From NCBI RefSeq assembly GCF_048820915.1, contig NZ_JBMERR010000018.1, positions 44,613 to 108,612 of the forward strand: a stretch of DNA of 64,000 nucleotides, written 5' to 3'. Each line of letters opens with the position of its first letter. Positions within the stretch are counted from its first letter, which is position 1. This DNA comes from Cribrihabitans_A pelagius (GTDB lineage Bacteria; Pseudomonadota; Alphaproteobacteria; Rhodobacterales; Rhodobacteraceae). Positions 50,619 to 59,560 of this stretch are shown piece by piece. The notes under the pieces were generated by a model that ran no database searches, was not told the origin of the DNA, and saw nothing but the letters and a program-made list of their open reading frames with translations. The position numbers and the translations under genes were made by a program.

Positions 50619-52268
50619 ATGTCTGAACTGCGCGAAGAAGCTCTTAAGAGCAAAGCCTGGCCGTTTGAAGAAGCCCGCCGCATCCTCAAACGTTATGCCA
50701 AGGGCGCGCCGGAGAAGGGCTTCGTGCTGTTCGAGACCGGCTATGGCCCGTCGGGTCTGCCGCATATCGGCACCTTTGGCGAGGTGGCCCGCACAACCAT
50801 GATCAAGACCGCGTTCGAAGTGATCTCGGACATCCCCACCAAGCTCATCTGTTTTTCGGACGATCTGGACGGGATGCGCAAGATTCCCGGCAACGTGCCC
50901 AATGCCGAGAGCCTGCAGGACCATCTGCAAAAGCCGCTCACCTCGGTGCCGGATCCGTTCGGCACCCATGAGAGCTTCGGCCATCACAACAACGCCATGC
51001 TGCGCCGCTTCCTCGACACCTTCGGGTTCGAGTACGAGTTCTATTCGGCAACAGAATTCTACGGCTCCGGCCAGTTCGACGAGGTGCTGAAGCGCGCCGT
51101 CGACAAGTATGATGACATCATGGAAATCATGCTGAAAAGCTTGCGCGAAGAACGGCGCCAGACCTATTCGATCTTCCTGCCGATCCACCCGGAAACCGGC
51201 CGGGTGCTGTATGTGCCGATGAAGAAGGTTTGTGCGGAGACCTATACCCTCACCTTCGATGACGAGGACGGCAAGGAATGGACGCTGCCGGTGACCGGCG
51301 GCAACGTGAAGCTGCAGTGGAAGCCGGACTTCGGCGCGCGCTGGGCGGCGCTGGAAGTCGATTTCGAGATGTACGGCAAGGACCACTCCACCAACACGCC
51401 GATCTATGACGGCATCTGCCGGGTGCTGGGCCAGCGCGCGCCGGAGCATTTCACCTATGAGCTGTTCCTGGACGAGAACGGCCAGAAGATCTCCAAGACC
51501 TCCGGCAACGGCGTGTCGATCGACGAATGGCTGACCTATGCCTCGACCGAGTCGCTGGCCTATTTCATGTACCAGAAGCCGAAGACCGCCAAGCGGATGC
51601 ATTTCGACGTGATCCCCAAGGCGGTGGACGAATACCACCAGCAGCTGCGGGCCTATCACGGGCAGGACCTGAAGGCGCAGCTGAACAACCCGGTCTGGCA
51701 TATTCACGGCGGTGACGTGCCGCAGTCGGACATGGTGGTGTCCTTCTCGATGCTGTTGAACCTCGCCAGCGCGTCGAGCGCCGAGGACAAGGCCACCATG
51801 TGGGGCTTCATCAACAAATATGCCCCGGACGCCACGCCCGGGACGCACCCCGGCATGGATCAGGCCGCGGGCTTTGCGGTGGCCTATTTTAATGATTTCG
51901 TGAAACCGGCCAAGACCTACCGCCTGCCCGACGACCAGGAGCGCGCGGCGCTGAAGGATCTGGCGGATGCGCTGAAATCGCCCGGGGCGGCGCTGGCGGC
52001 GATTGCGAAGAAGAACGAACTGGCGGGCAAGGACGAGCCTCTGCCGGAGGCCGATTTCGCGGATGAGGAGTTCCTGCAGTCGGTGGTCTTTGCGATCGGC
52101 AAGATCCACGGCTTCGAGCCGCTCAGGGCGTGGTTCTCGGCTATCTACGAGGTGCTGCTTGGTGCCAGTCAGGGCCCGCGCTTTGGCGGCTTCATCGCGC
52201 TGTATGGCGTCGAGGAAACCATCGCGCTGATCGAAAATGCACTTGCCGGAGAATTTGCCGGGGCCTGA
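50619..52268 (+). CDS. lysK: Class I lysyl-tRNA synthetase
   Basis: A 549-residue archaeal-type (class I) LysRS, the form used by most alphaproteobacteria. The HIGH equivalent is SGLPHIGTFGEVARTTM near residue 48, and the KMSKS equivalent KISKTSGNGVSIDEW near residue 290. FETGYGPSGLPHIG and DFGARWAALEVDFEMYGKDH are diagnostic for the class. The ATG at 50619 follows GGAGA; an in-frame ATG four codons upstream is less well placed. A strong terminator follows. Confidence 0.97.
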   Translation: MSELREEALKSKAWPFEEARRILKRYAKGAPEKGFVLFETGYGPSGLPHIGTFGEVARTTMIKTAFEVISDIPTKLICFSDDLDGMRKIPGNVPNAESLQDHLQKPLTSVPDPFGTHESFGHHNNAMLRRFLDTFGFEYEFYSATEFYGSGQFDEVLKRAVDKYDDIMEIMLKSLREERRQTYSIFLPIHPETGRVLYVPMKKVCAETYTLTFDDEDGKEWTLPVTGGNVKLQWKPDFGARWAALEVDFEMYGKDHSTNTPIYDGICRVLGQRAPEHFTYELFLDENGQKISKTSGNGVSIDEWLTYASTESLAYFMYQKPKTAKRMHFDVIPKAVDEYHQQLRAYHGQDLKAQLNNPVWHIHGGDVPQSDMVVSFSMLLNLASASSAEDKATMWGFINKYAPDATPGTHPGMDQAAGFAVAYFNDFVKPAKTYRLPDDQERAALKDLADALKSPGAALAAIAKKNELAGKDEPLPEADFADEEFLQSVVFAIGKIHGFEPLRAWFSAIYEVLLGASQGPRFGGFIALYGVEETIALIENALAGEFAGA

Positions 52269-52294
52269 GCGCTCAGCTGAACAAATTAGAGGGA

Positions 52295-52318
52295 GGGCGC
52301 CGTTCAGGCGCCCTTTTT
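52295..52318 (+). terminator. Intrinsic terminator of lysK
   Basis: GGGCGCC and GGCGCCC form a perfect stem around GTTCA, followed by five T residues. Confidence 0.93.
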
Positions 52319-52364
52319 CGTTCGAGAAAGCTGTGCCGGTTTAAGGGCACGGCCGTGAACTTTC

Positions 52365-52535
52365 CCAGCGCGGGACAAGGCCGAAGGCCGCCGCGCATTG
52401 CCGGCGCCCCCCCCCCCACGCGGCGGCGATTTGGCTGAGGCTGGGCGGTTCCTGGAGAAGGCGTACGGACTTGGCGGACATAAACTGCCAGCTAGTCCCC
52501 TTGGGATCGCCACCGCGCGCGCCGGCAATGCGCGG
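52365..52535 (+). repeat. Dispersed intergenic element, copy 3
   Basis: The best preserved copy. It starts CAGCGCGGGACAAGGCCG and ends GCGCGCGCCGGCAATGCGCGG. Along its length it has AGGCCGCCGCGCATTGCCGG, a run of 11 C residues (52407-52417), ACGCGGCGGCGATTTGGCTG, TACGGACTTGGC, ATAAACTGCCAG and GGGATCGCC. Copy 1 on the minus strand at 24102-24268 shares these blocks in the same order. Confidence 0.75.
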
Positions 52536-52857
52536 GTCATCCAAAGAAGGCTGCAAGGCTCACCAAAGCAAAGCTTCGGCCCCTTCCATCGCCCGCGCCC
52601 GGTCTGGCAAGGCCGGACAGCCCGCTCCAGCAGAATGGCGGTTTCCACGCCTGCGGCGCGGAGCCTCCGCAATTCCGCCGGAGCGGACTGCCCGTCCCCG
52701 CCATTGCGGGGGCAGGCAATGGGCGGCTCCGAAGCAAAGCCTTCCGGATGGTTCCGGGCGGTGCGATCCCGGCGCGCGCTGGCCTTGGCGGATCTTCACG
52801 CGGCCCGCTTACACCCTTTGTCCGGAATGCAGGTCTTGCAGCAGGAAAGGGTTTCCC

Positions 52858-55143
52858 ATGAACAAGGCGATCACCGAAGGGCTGGCTCTGATGCCGCCCG
52901 CCTTTGCGGACGGGCTGGACGTCTGGTCCAGCGGCGATGGCACGCCCGGGTCCGATACCTATGACGGCGCGGCCAATGCGCTCTTGGTGGCGGGGGATGC
53001 GGATTTCTCAGGCTGTCTGGAGCTGCAGAAGACCGAAGCCACCCAGAAGCTGCGCTTCATGGGACAGACACCGCTGCCCGCGGGCTGCTATCTGCAGATC
53101 AAGGCGCGCATGAAGGCGATGAGCGGCGCGCTGCCCACGGTGCGCATCGCGGGCTGGGCCGCGGCGGCGGGCGGCAGCCATGTAAGCGGCGTGGACGAGA
53201 CCGGCCCGCAGGTCACGCTCACCAGCTATGGCGATGTGGCGGAGATCCGCGCCATCGTGGGCAGCGGCAGCCGGGGCGGCGTCGACATGCCCTGGGGACG
53301 CAGCGCGGTCTACGGGCATTTCGGGCTCGACCTCCTGGGGCCAAACGGCGGCGTGGTGCGGATCGACGATCTTGAGATCACTGATGTCACCGGCGTCTTC
53401 CTGCGCGACATGCTGAACCTGGTGGATGTCACCGACTATGGCGCGGTGGGGGATGGCAGCACCGACAATACCGCCGCCTTCGAGGCCGCTGATGCCGCCG
53501 CCGCGGGGCGGCGCATCCTCGTGCCGGCCGGGGAGTTTCACCTTGCCGGCACCGTATCGCTGACCCATGAGGCGGTGTTCGAGGGCACCGTCACCATGCC
53601 GGACGACCAGATGCTGCTGCTCACACGGAACTTCGACTTCGCCTCTTATGCGGCGGCTTTCGGCGACGAGCAGCTGGCCTTCCGAAAGGCGTTCCAGGCG
53701 CTGCTGAACAATTCCGACCATGAATCGCTGGACCTGAACGGGCGCAAGATCACCGTGACCGCGCCGATCGACATGCAGGCGGCGGTGCCGAACCGGACCT
53801 CCTATGCGAGTCGGCGTCTGATCCGGAACGGCCAGCTGGAGGCCGAGGAAAGCCCTGCCTGGGATACCGAGGTGGTGACCGCGCAGGCGACCTATGACCC
53901 TTCGGACCCCAAAAAGCTGACCAACGTGGCCAGCATCTCCACCATCCCGGTGGGTGCGCTGGTCGAAGGCAGCGGGGTCGGGCGCGAGATCTACGTGGTG
54001 GGCAAGAACCAGGGCGCGGGCACGCTGACGCTGAACGCGCCGCTTTTTGATGCCGCTGGAACCCAGCAGTTCACCTTCAAGGACTTCAAGTATCTGGTGG
54101 ATTTCTCGGGCTTCAGCGCGCTCAGCAAATTCGGGCTGCATGGCATCGAGTTCCAGTGCAACAACTATTGCAGCGCGCTGCGGCTGGCGCCCTCGGGCGC
54201 GGTGATGGCGATCGACAGCTGCTTCTTCTCGCGCCCCAAGGACCGCGGCATCACCTCGATTGACCTCGGCTGCCAGGGGCTGCTGGTGGACAATTGCCAG
54301 TTCCTGTCGGCGGAGGATCCGCTGGATGTGCCGGAGCGCAACAGCATCGCACTGAACGTCAATGCCAATGACGCCAAGCTGCGCGGCAACCGCGCCACGC
54401 GCTTCCGCCATTTTGCGGTGCTGGCGGGATCCTTCAACACGGTGATGGGTAATCACTTCTTTCAGGGTGACGGAATCCCCAACGGGGTGCGCACCGCCGG
54501 GCTGGTGCTGTCCTACAACGCCTGCACCACGACGGTCGCGAACAACTACATCGACAATTGCTTCATCGAATGGACCAACGAGCGCGACCCGACGCCGGAC
54601 TTCACCACCGGATTTTCCTTTGCCGGTCTGTCGGTCACCTCGAACGTCTTCCTGTCGGGCGATGTGGCGCCCTGGTTCAGCTACATCGTGGTAAAGCCCT
54701 ATGGCACCGGGCATTTCCTCAACGGCATCGCGGTCACCGGCAACAAGTTCCGCTCCCTCAACGGCAGCATCGACCGGGTGGAGAGGGTCGATACCAGCTT
54801 CTCGGACCTCGACCTGTCGCGCAGCAAGCATGTGCTGTTTCAGGGAAATACCTTCCACAGCATCAACGAGCAGGTGGCCAACCCGTTGCGGGTGCGGCAC
54901 GATCAGGCGAGCCCGGCCACCGCATGGACGGTGGATTCGGAAGGTCTGCTGCCCTTCGGCGGCGAGGCGCGCTTTGTCGACAGCGTGGTGGCGCTGGGGC
55001 CGGTGCGCACGGGCGGCAACGACAACCGCTATGCGATGCCCTATGCCGAGGTGCAGCGGGGCCCGGACCGGGACCAGGTGGAGCTGCGCTGGCCGGAGGC
55101 GCTGAAGGGCGAGGTGCAGGTGGTGATGCGCATGGACGCCTGA
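52858..55143 (+). CDS. Right-handed beta-helix protein (GH28-related / pectate-lyase superfamily)
   Basis: A 761-residue protein. Residues 1-185 form an N-terminal jelly-roll-like region (YDGAANALLVAGDADFSGCL). At about 190-240 is the pectate-lyase-3 signature NLVDVTDYGAVGDGSTDNTA, followed by AAAGRRILVPAGEFHLAG. The rest is a parallel beta-helix with repeated short strands (VDNCQFLSA, LRGNRATRF, VANNYIDNC, VTSNVFLSG, VTGNKFRSL). Family members bind or cleave polysaccharides. No signal peptide is visible, so export by another route or a cytosolic role remains open. AGGAAAGGG precedes ATG 52858. Confidence 0.85.
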   Translation: MNKAITEGLALMPPAFADGLDVWSSGDGTPGSDTYDGAANALLVAGDADFSGCLELQKTEATQKLRFMGQTPLPAGCYLQIKARMKAMSGALPTVRIAGWAAAAGGSHVSGVDETGPQVTLTSYGDVAEIRAIVGSGSRGGVDMPWGRSAVYGHFGLDLLGPNGGVVRIDDLEITDVTGVFLRDMLNLVDVTDYGAVGDGSTDNTAAFEAADAAAAGRRILVPAGEFHLAGTVSLTHEAVFEGTVTMPDDQMLLLTRNFDFASYAAAFGDEQLAFRKAFQALLNNSDHESLDLNGRKITVTAPIDMQAAVPNRTSYASRRLIRNGQLEAEESPAWDTEVVTAQATYDPSDPKKLTNVASISTIPVGALVEGSGVGREIYVVGKNQGAGTLTLNAPLFDAAGTQQFTFKDFKYLVDFSGFSALSKFGLHGIEFQCNNYCSALRLAPSGAVMAIDSCFFSRPKDRGITSIDLGCQGLLVDNCQFLSAEDPLDVPERNSIALNVNANDAKLRGNRATRFRHFAVLAGSFNTVMGNHFFQGDGIPNGVRTAGLVLSYNACTTTVANNYIDNCFIEWTNERDPTPDFTTGFSFAGLSVTSNVFLSGDVAPWFSYIVVKPYGTGHFLNGIAVTGNKFRSLNGSIDRVERVDTSFSDLDLSRSKHVLFQGNTFHSINEQVANPLRVRHDQASPATAWTVDSEGLLPFGGEARFVDSVVALGPVRTGGNDNRYAMPYAEVQRGPDRDQVELRWPEALKGEVQVVMRMDA

Positions 55144-55156
55144 TCGCGTTGTGCGG

Positions 55157-55648
55157 TCAATCTTTCGGCGCCAGGCCCAGATCGGTTGCGGTGAGGCGGA
55201 AGGCCTTGCCGAAGCCGCCGTTCAGAAGGGCTGATTTCACGTGAAACCGCGCAAAGGCGAAGTCGGTGAACTGCAGGTACAGTTTCGCAGCGGGGTGCCT
55301 TTCGAGGTACTGGGCTGCCAGCGTCTCATGCGCGGCGCTGCCCCGCGGGGTGAAGGCGGCGTCGCACATCAAGCTCAGCCGCGGGTGGGTGAGCGGGTCG
55401 CCCTTGGTCCCCGGTTCCCCCACCAGCAGGGAGCAGGCCGGGGTGCGGCGCAGGGCCGCCGTATGCGCGGCCAGGTCCGAGACCAGGCTCAGCGGCGCGC
55501 CTTCTGCATCGCGCGCAAAGGCCACCCGCGTGACAAGCGGGTGGCCGTCTGCATCCAGCACTCCGAGCGCTGCGAACCGCGCGCCCTCCATCAGGGCGCG
55601 CGCCAGGCGGCGGGCCTCGTCACCGGTGGGGCGGATCGGGCTGGGCAT
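55157..55648 (-). CDS. HugZ-like pyridoxamine-5'-phosphate-oxidase-fold protein
   Basis: A 163-residue split-barrel flavin/haem-binding protein: ALMEGARFAALGVLDADGHP, LVTRVAFARDAEGAPLSLVS and SLLVGEPGTKGDPLTHPRLS are the family blocks. Some relatives (HugZ, HutZ) open haem oxidatively; others bind FMN or F420 only. The C-terminal haem-binding region of true HugZ is not evident, so specific function is unassigned. ATG 55648 follows GGAGA. It converges on the beta-helix gene with 13 bp between. Confidence 0.8.
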   Translation of the reverse strand: MPSPIRPTGDEARRLARALMEGARFAALGVLDADGHPLVTRVAFARDAEGAPLSLVSDLAAHTAALRRTPACSLLVGEPGTKGDPLTHPRLSLMCDAAFTPRGSAAHETLAAQYLERHPAAKLYLQFTDFAFARFHVKSALLNGGFGKAFRLTATDLGLAPKD

Positions 55649-55673
55649 GGGTCTTCTCCGGCCAGTGGGGGCT

Positions 55674-56438
55674 TCAGAATTTCTGCCACACGCCCAGCTC
55701 CAGGCCAAGGCTGTGACGCGCACCGGAGGCCGGGGCACGGTCAGCGCGCAGGCGGTACTCCAGCCCCAGGATCAGCTCACGCTGCTGCGGCAGCGGCAGC
55801 CGCAGCACCGGGGTGAGGGCGGCGCTCATCCGCTGGCCTTCGGGCTTGGAGGCCTCCAGCTGGAGCATGGGCGCCGCAGCGCCAGGGCGGTTGAAGCCGA
55901 GCGTGCCGTCCAGCTTCCAGATCTCTTGCATACCGCCCTGGCGCAGCTCAAAGGCTGCATCGAGCGCCAGCCAGCCGGAGCGCCGCGCGGTGGAAAACCC
56001 ATGCCCGTAGGAGAGCGTGAGCCTCTGCATCGGCTGCCAGTCCCCGGTCTGGTGGCTGCCGCCCAAGGCGGCTTCAAGCGCGATCCGGTGGCGGCCTTGA
56101 CCGCGCAGGGGCAGACGGGCAAACAGCAGAGCGTGGCCCGACAGGCGGCCGCTCTGGTTCAGGTCGAGCCCCAGCGTCAGCCGCGGGCGGAGCCCGTAGG
56201 CGGCGTAGTAGCTCAGCTCGTATCCGCCGCTGCCGTTCCCATCTGCACTGTCCGGCCGCCAGGTGGCACTGGCAGCGGCAAACCCCTTGCCCGCACCTTC
56301 CAGCCAGGCGCCGGCCCCGGCCTCCGCCCCGGACAAAAAGGCCGCCAGAAGCGCAGAGGCAGGCGGCAGCCAGCGCGGGGTGCGGGGGGGCCTTTTCAGA
56401 AGCGCTCTCCACCTGGGGTTGTTTTTCACCCCCTGCAT
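55674..56438 (-). CDS. Exported protein, probable outer-membrane beta-barrel
   Basis: A 254-residue protein of unknown family. A hydrophobic export segment (PPASALLAAFLSGAEAGAGA, about residues 25-45) follows a basic N-terminus. The rest alternates aromatic and small residues in strand-like stretches: GGYELSYYAAYGLRPRLTLG, SGHALLFARLPL, HRIALEAALGG, RLTLSYGHGFS, SGWLALDAAFEL, RELILGLEYRLRAD, ending in SLGLELGVWQKF with the C-terminal Phe expected of outer-membrane barrels. ATG 56438 or GTG 56429 could be the start. Next to HugZ-like gene on the same strand, 25 bp apart. Confidence 0.65.
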   Translation of the reverse strand: MQGVKNNPRWRALLKRPPRTPRWLPPASALLAAFLSGAEAGAGAWLEGAGKGFAAASATWRPDSADGNGSGGYELSYYAAYGLRPRLTLGLDLNQSGRLSGHALLFARLPLRGQGRHRIALEAALGGSHQTGDWQPMQRLTLSYGHGFSTARRSGWLALDAAFELRQGGMQEIWKLDGTLGFNRPGAAAPMLQLEASKPEGQRMSAALTPVLRLPLPQQRELILGLEYRLRADRAPASGARHSLGLELGVWQKF

Positions 56439-56522
56439 ACCATCTGGAACCCGAGGACGCAAAAAAGGAGTGCGCTTGCGGCCGGAACGGGCGTAGGCTG
56501 GAGGCAGTCAACGGAGGAGCCC

Positions 56523-56846
56523 ATGCCAGAGATCGCCAAAACCGCTGATATCCAAACCGTTATCACCACATTTGAGATGACGCCGGGAACCTGCCAGGAC
56601 CTGCTGGAAGCGCTGGAGGATGCCTATTCCGGTTTCATCTCCAAGCAGCCGGGGTTCATCTCCGCCGGGCTGCACGTGAATGACGCGCAGACCCGGATCG
56701 CCAACTATTCGCAGTGGCGGCGGCGGGAGGACTTCATGGCGATGCTGCGCTCGCCCGAAATGCGTGAGCGCAACCGCAAGATCAACGAGTTGTGCCGCAG
56801 CTTCGAGCCGGTGATGTATGACGTCGCCGCGGTGTTTGGCCGCTAG
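56523..56846 (+). CDS. Antibiotic biosynthesis monooxygenase (ABM) domain protein
   Basis: A 107-residue ferredoxin-like dimeric alpha-beta barrel: VITTFEMTPGTCQDLLEALE, FISKQPGFISAGLHVNDAQT, IANYSQWRRREDFMAMLRSP and SFEPVMYDVAAVF follow the ABM pattern. Small ABM proteins act on quinones, haem or polyketides, but stand-alone members often lack a known substrate. GGAGGAG directly precedes the ATG. It is divergent from the barrel-like gene. Confidence 0.85.
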   Translation: MPEIAKTADIQTVITTFEMTPGTCQDLLEALEDAYSGFISKQPGFISAGLHVNDAQTRIANYSQWRRREDFMAMLRSPEMRERNRKINELCRSFEPVMYDVAAVFGR

Positions 56847-56989
56847 CGGCGCCGGGGTGCCTGCGGCCGGGTTCTCCCCTGGCCGTTCACCGCCCGCCGA
56901 TTGACCCCGGTCAAGGCGGCCGCGGCCGCCGCGGTTCAGGAAAAGGCCGGAGCAGACAAAAGGCGCAGACGATAACAGGAGGCCTTGCG

Positions 56990-57397
56990 ATGTATCACAA
57001 CATATTGGTGCCGATTTCTTTTGATCCCGACCGGGACGTCAGCGGACCGCTGAAACTGGCGCGGCTGCTGGCGACGCCGGAGGCGCGTGTGACCCTGCTG
57101 CATGTGATCGAGCACGTGCCCGCCTATGCGATTTCCTACATGCCGACGGAATTCATGCAGGAAACGCGCGACGCACTGCAGGCCGAACTCGACGGGCTGG
57201 CGCAGACGCTGCCCAATGCCGATGGCGTGCTGATCGAAGGCCATTCCGGCCGCACCATCCTGGATTGGGCCGATCAGAATAAGCCGGACCTCATCATCAT
57301 CGCCTCGCATCGGCCGGGTATGCAGGATCTGCTTCTGGGCTCCACCGCGAGCCAGGTGGTGCGCCATGCCGCCTGCGCGGTGCATGTGGTGCGCTGA
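56990..57397 (+). CDS. Universal stress protein (UspA family)
   Basis: A 135-residue Usp opening MYHNILVPISFDPDRDVSGP and ending in IASHRPGMQDLLLGSTASQV plus VRHAACAVHVVR, the GxxG-(9)-GS type nucleotide-binding tail in variant form (HRPGMQDLLLGSTAS). The gene is the first of a run of small stress-type genes. An AGGAGG lies close upstream of the ATG (AACAGGAGGCCTTGCG). Confidence 0.93.
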   Translation: MYHNILVPISFDPDRDVSGPLKLARLLATPEARVTLLHVIEHVPAYAISYMPTEFMQETRDALQAELDGLAQTLPNADGVLIEGHSGRTILDWADQNKPDLIIIASHRPGMQDLLLGSTASQVVRHAACAVHVVR

Positions 57398-57575
57398 GCC
57401 GGCGGCGCGGCGGCGAAGAGCCTTCCGAACTGCCGCGCCGGACCTGCGCTGGCACGGCCAAGGCCCTCTCCGTGCGCGGTTTTCTGCAAAAACTGCGCAA
57501 TCGCCGGCTCCTGGCCTTGCAGCGGCAGCCATTGCTGCCCACCTCGAAAGAGGAGACAAGACCGAGGAGACCTCA

Positions 57576-57836
57576 ATGCAATGCCCGATTGACGGAACGC
57601 AACTTGTTATGGCTGACCGCGCAGGAGTTGAAATCGATTACTGCCCGAAGTGCCGCGGTGTGTGGCTCGACCGGGGCGAGCTGGACAAGATCATCGAGCG
57701 CTCGGCCCAGCCGGTGCAGGCGGCGCCGCAGCCGCAGCAGGCCCCGCAGCCCTCCGGCGGCTATCCGCAGGGGCACCACGGCAAACCCTACAAGAAGAAG
57801 CGCGGCGGCTTCCTTGAGGAGCTGTTCGACTTCTGA
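57576..57836 (+). CDS. TFIIB-type zinc-ribbon protein
   Basis: An 86-residue protein: N-terminal zinc ribbon (MQCPIDGTQLVMADRAGVEI then DYCPKCRGVWLDRGELDKII) with Cys3 and CPKC plus the WLDRGEL hallmark of zf-TFIIB proteins, a Pro/Gln linker and a His/Lys-rich C-terminus (HHGKPYKKKRGGFLEELFDF). The role is unknown. ATG 57576 has GAGGAGA upstream. Confidence 0.85.
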   Translation: MQCPIDGTQLVMADRAGVEIDYCPKCRGVWLDRGELDKIIERSAQPVQAAPQPQQAPQPSGGYPQGHHGKPYKKKRGGFLEELFDF

Positions 57837-57962
57837 TCCCGGCGCCGCCCCGCTGCGGGGCGGCCCATGGACATTCTTCCGGGCTTGTTCTGCCGGACCC
57901 GGGCGCAGGCCGTGTGCGCCCGCGCATTGCGCCGGCTTAATGAACCGGTTCAGCGCTCCGGT

Positions 57963-58430
57963 TCAATGGACCGTGCAGAAGGAGCCGTGCTTGCAATCCT
58001 TCATCAGCGTGTCGAAATCGCCGCCCTTCATTTCGATCAGCGTCTTGTGGTCGCCGGCCTCGAACCAGACCTTGTCGAGCCCGGTGAGACGGTCGTCGAT
58101 CACCGTCGGCACGTGATAGGCGGCGCCGACGCAAGGGGCAGCCCCTGGGTCGCAATCGTCGAACAGCTGGTTCAGCTCATATTCCGGCGCCAGCCCCAAG
58201 CGGCGCTCCATCATCGCCTGCAGCGCGTGCAGGTCGACGGTTTCATTCGAGGGGATCACGGCCAGCACCGGTCCTTCTTCCATGTGGATCAGGACCGACT
58301 TTGCCAAGTGACCGCCCGGCACATGCGCAGACTCCGCGCATTCCGCGGAGGTCGAGGTATAGGGGTGGCGCACGGTGCCAAAAGGCAAGCCCTGGGCTTC
58401 GAGGTGATGTTTCAGGCGCGAAGCAATCAT
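57963..58430 (-). CDS. YbaK/EbsC-type aminoacyl-tRNA deacylase family protein
   Basis: A 155-residue YbaK/ProX-fold protein: IASRLKHHLEAQGLPFGTVR, HPYTSTSAECAESAHVPGGH, AKSVLIHMEEGPVLAVIPSN and a C-terminal IDDRLTGLDKVWFEAGDHKT. The Lys in HLAKSVL is the conserved catalytic/positioning residue of the fold. It should clear mischarged tRNAs; substrate not assignable. ATG 58430 follows GGAGG. It converges with the zinc-ribbon gene. Confidence 0.87.
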   Translation of the reverse strand: MIASRLKHHLEAQGLPFGTVRHPYTSTSAECAESAHVPGGHLAKSVLIHMEEGPVLAVIPSNETVDLHALQAMMERRLGLAPEYELNQLFDDCDPGAAPCVGAAYHVPTVIDDRLTGLDKVWFEAGDHKTLIEMKGGDFDTLMKDCKHGSFCTVH

Positions 58431-58640
58431 CGTGGGGTCCTCCGGAGTGAAAGGCCCCCCGGCCGCCGCGGCCCGGGAAGGGCGCGGCAAGCGGCAAGCC
58501 GAGGCGCCCGGTGGTTTCGGTCCCGTCAGTCTGCGCCCGATGGGGTGAGTCGGGCAAGCCTTGGCCGCCTCCGGCCTTCAGCGGACGCCTAGGCCCGCTG
58601 AAAGCGCTGCGGTATCCGCCCGCGGTGACAGCCCGCGGTG

Positions 58641-59000
58641 TCAGACGGTATAGCCGGTGCCGTGTTCATACAGCGACCAGGCCGCGAGCGCGAGCACGAT
58701 GGCGCCGATGATCACAAAGTTCCAGGTCGCGAACGTCAGCGCGGTGAGGCCCAGCACCCAAGGCGAGATCACCAGCCAGGCGCCGACCGCCATGTCCAGC
58801 CATTCTTCCCAGTTGCGGAAGTTCACCACGGCCGCCAGCGACATCAGCGCGATCAGCCCGCCGAGCAGTACTGCATTCGCCACTGCCAGCCTGCTGTCCT
58901 GGAATTGCAGGACCCAGGGCGAGATCACCAGCCAGAGCCCGGCCAGGACATTCACGCTGTCCTGCCAGTCACCGGATATTTTTTTCCAATAGTCTGTCAT
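58641..59000 (-). CDS. SPW repeat membrane protein
   Basis: A 119-residue inner-membrane protein with four hydrophobic helices and two SPW repeats, VLAGLWLVISPWVLQF and MAVGAWLVISPWVLGL. The family is small and of unknown function, common in Rhizobiales and Rhodobacterales. AGGAGG lies 8 bases before ATG 59000. It belongs to a run of small membrane genes on both strands. Confidence 0.9.
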   Translation of the reverse strand: MTDYWKKISGDWQDSVNVLAGLWLVISPWVLQFQDSRLAVANAVLLGGLIALMSLAAVVNFRNWEEWLDMAVGAWLVISPWVLGLTALTFATWNFVIIGAIVLALAAWSLYEHGTGYTV

Positions 59001-59170
59001 TGCACATCCTCCTGAAGCAGGTGTCTGCGGCAATTATCCGGCCCGGAGCGGGCCGGTGCACCGGCGCCTGCCGCGGCGCCGGAATGCAGCGGAAAGTGTA
59101 TCAGAAAACTTCCCTTTTTTCAAGAAGATGAAGGTGGCGGGCAGGGGCGCGGCCGGGCCGGCCGGCCACC

Positions 59171-59203
59171 AAAAAACCCGCCGCAGCGGCGGGCTGCGGC
59201 GGG
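59171..59203 (-). terminator. Terminator of the PLDc_N-type gene
   Basis: On the minus strand CCCGCCGCAG ... CTGCGGCGGG forms a 10-bp GC stem followed by TTTTTT (positions 59,176-59,171), 27 bases after the stop of the gene at 59230. Confidence 0.9.
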
Positions 59204-59229
59204 CGGAACAATCGTCCCTTTGCAGGGTA

Positions 59230-59415
59230 TCAGACCGAGGCCGAGCTTCCGCGCGGGCCCGCGATGAGCCAGGCGATCAGGCCGACCACCGGCAGGATCA
59301 GGATGACCAGGGTCCACACGACCTTGGCCGCGGTGGAGGCCCCGGAAGTGAGCACTTGGTAGATCGCATAAAGATCGGCGATCAGGACGATAAGACCAAT
59401 AAGACCATATTCCAT
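59230..59415 (-). CDS. PLDc_N domain small membrane protein
   Basis: A 61-residue protein: MEYGLIGLIVLIADLYAIYQ, a linker with TAAKVVWTLVILILPVVGLI and a final AWLIAGPRG. Two helices with the W-x-x-x-I-L-x-x-P pattern are the phospholipase-D nuclease N-terminal domain, found alone in many bacteria. The ATG follows GGAGAGAG. Function unknown. Divergent from the next gene. Confidence 0.88.
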   Translation of the reverse strand: MEYGLIGLIVLIADLYAIYQVLTSGASTAAKVVWTLVILILPVVGLIAWLIAGPRGSSASV

Positions 59416-59560
59416 ATTTCTCTCTCCTTGCTTGTCTGCTGAGAGGAAAACCCCCCGCCGCAGCATTCCGTTCCGGGCTTGGGAACTTTTTTGCAGGGCG
59501 CGTCGTTACCCTCCCGAAGCCTCGGACAGGGGCAGTGGAACAGTCAAAAGGAACGACGCT

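Larger units (their letters stand above)
52269..52857. other. Non-coding region between lysK and the beta-helix gene
   Basis: About 590 bp, with the lysK terminator, copy 3 of the dispersed element (52365-52535) and roughly 300 bp beyond it in which I see no gene. An in-frame open extension of the downstream beta-helix gene crosses the element but carries no recognisable domain and is not considered coding. Confidence 0.55.
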
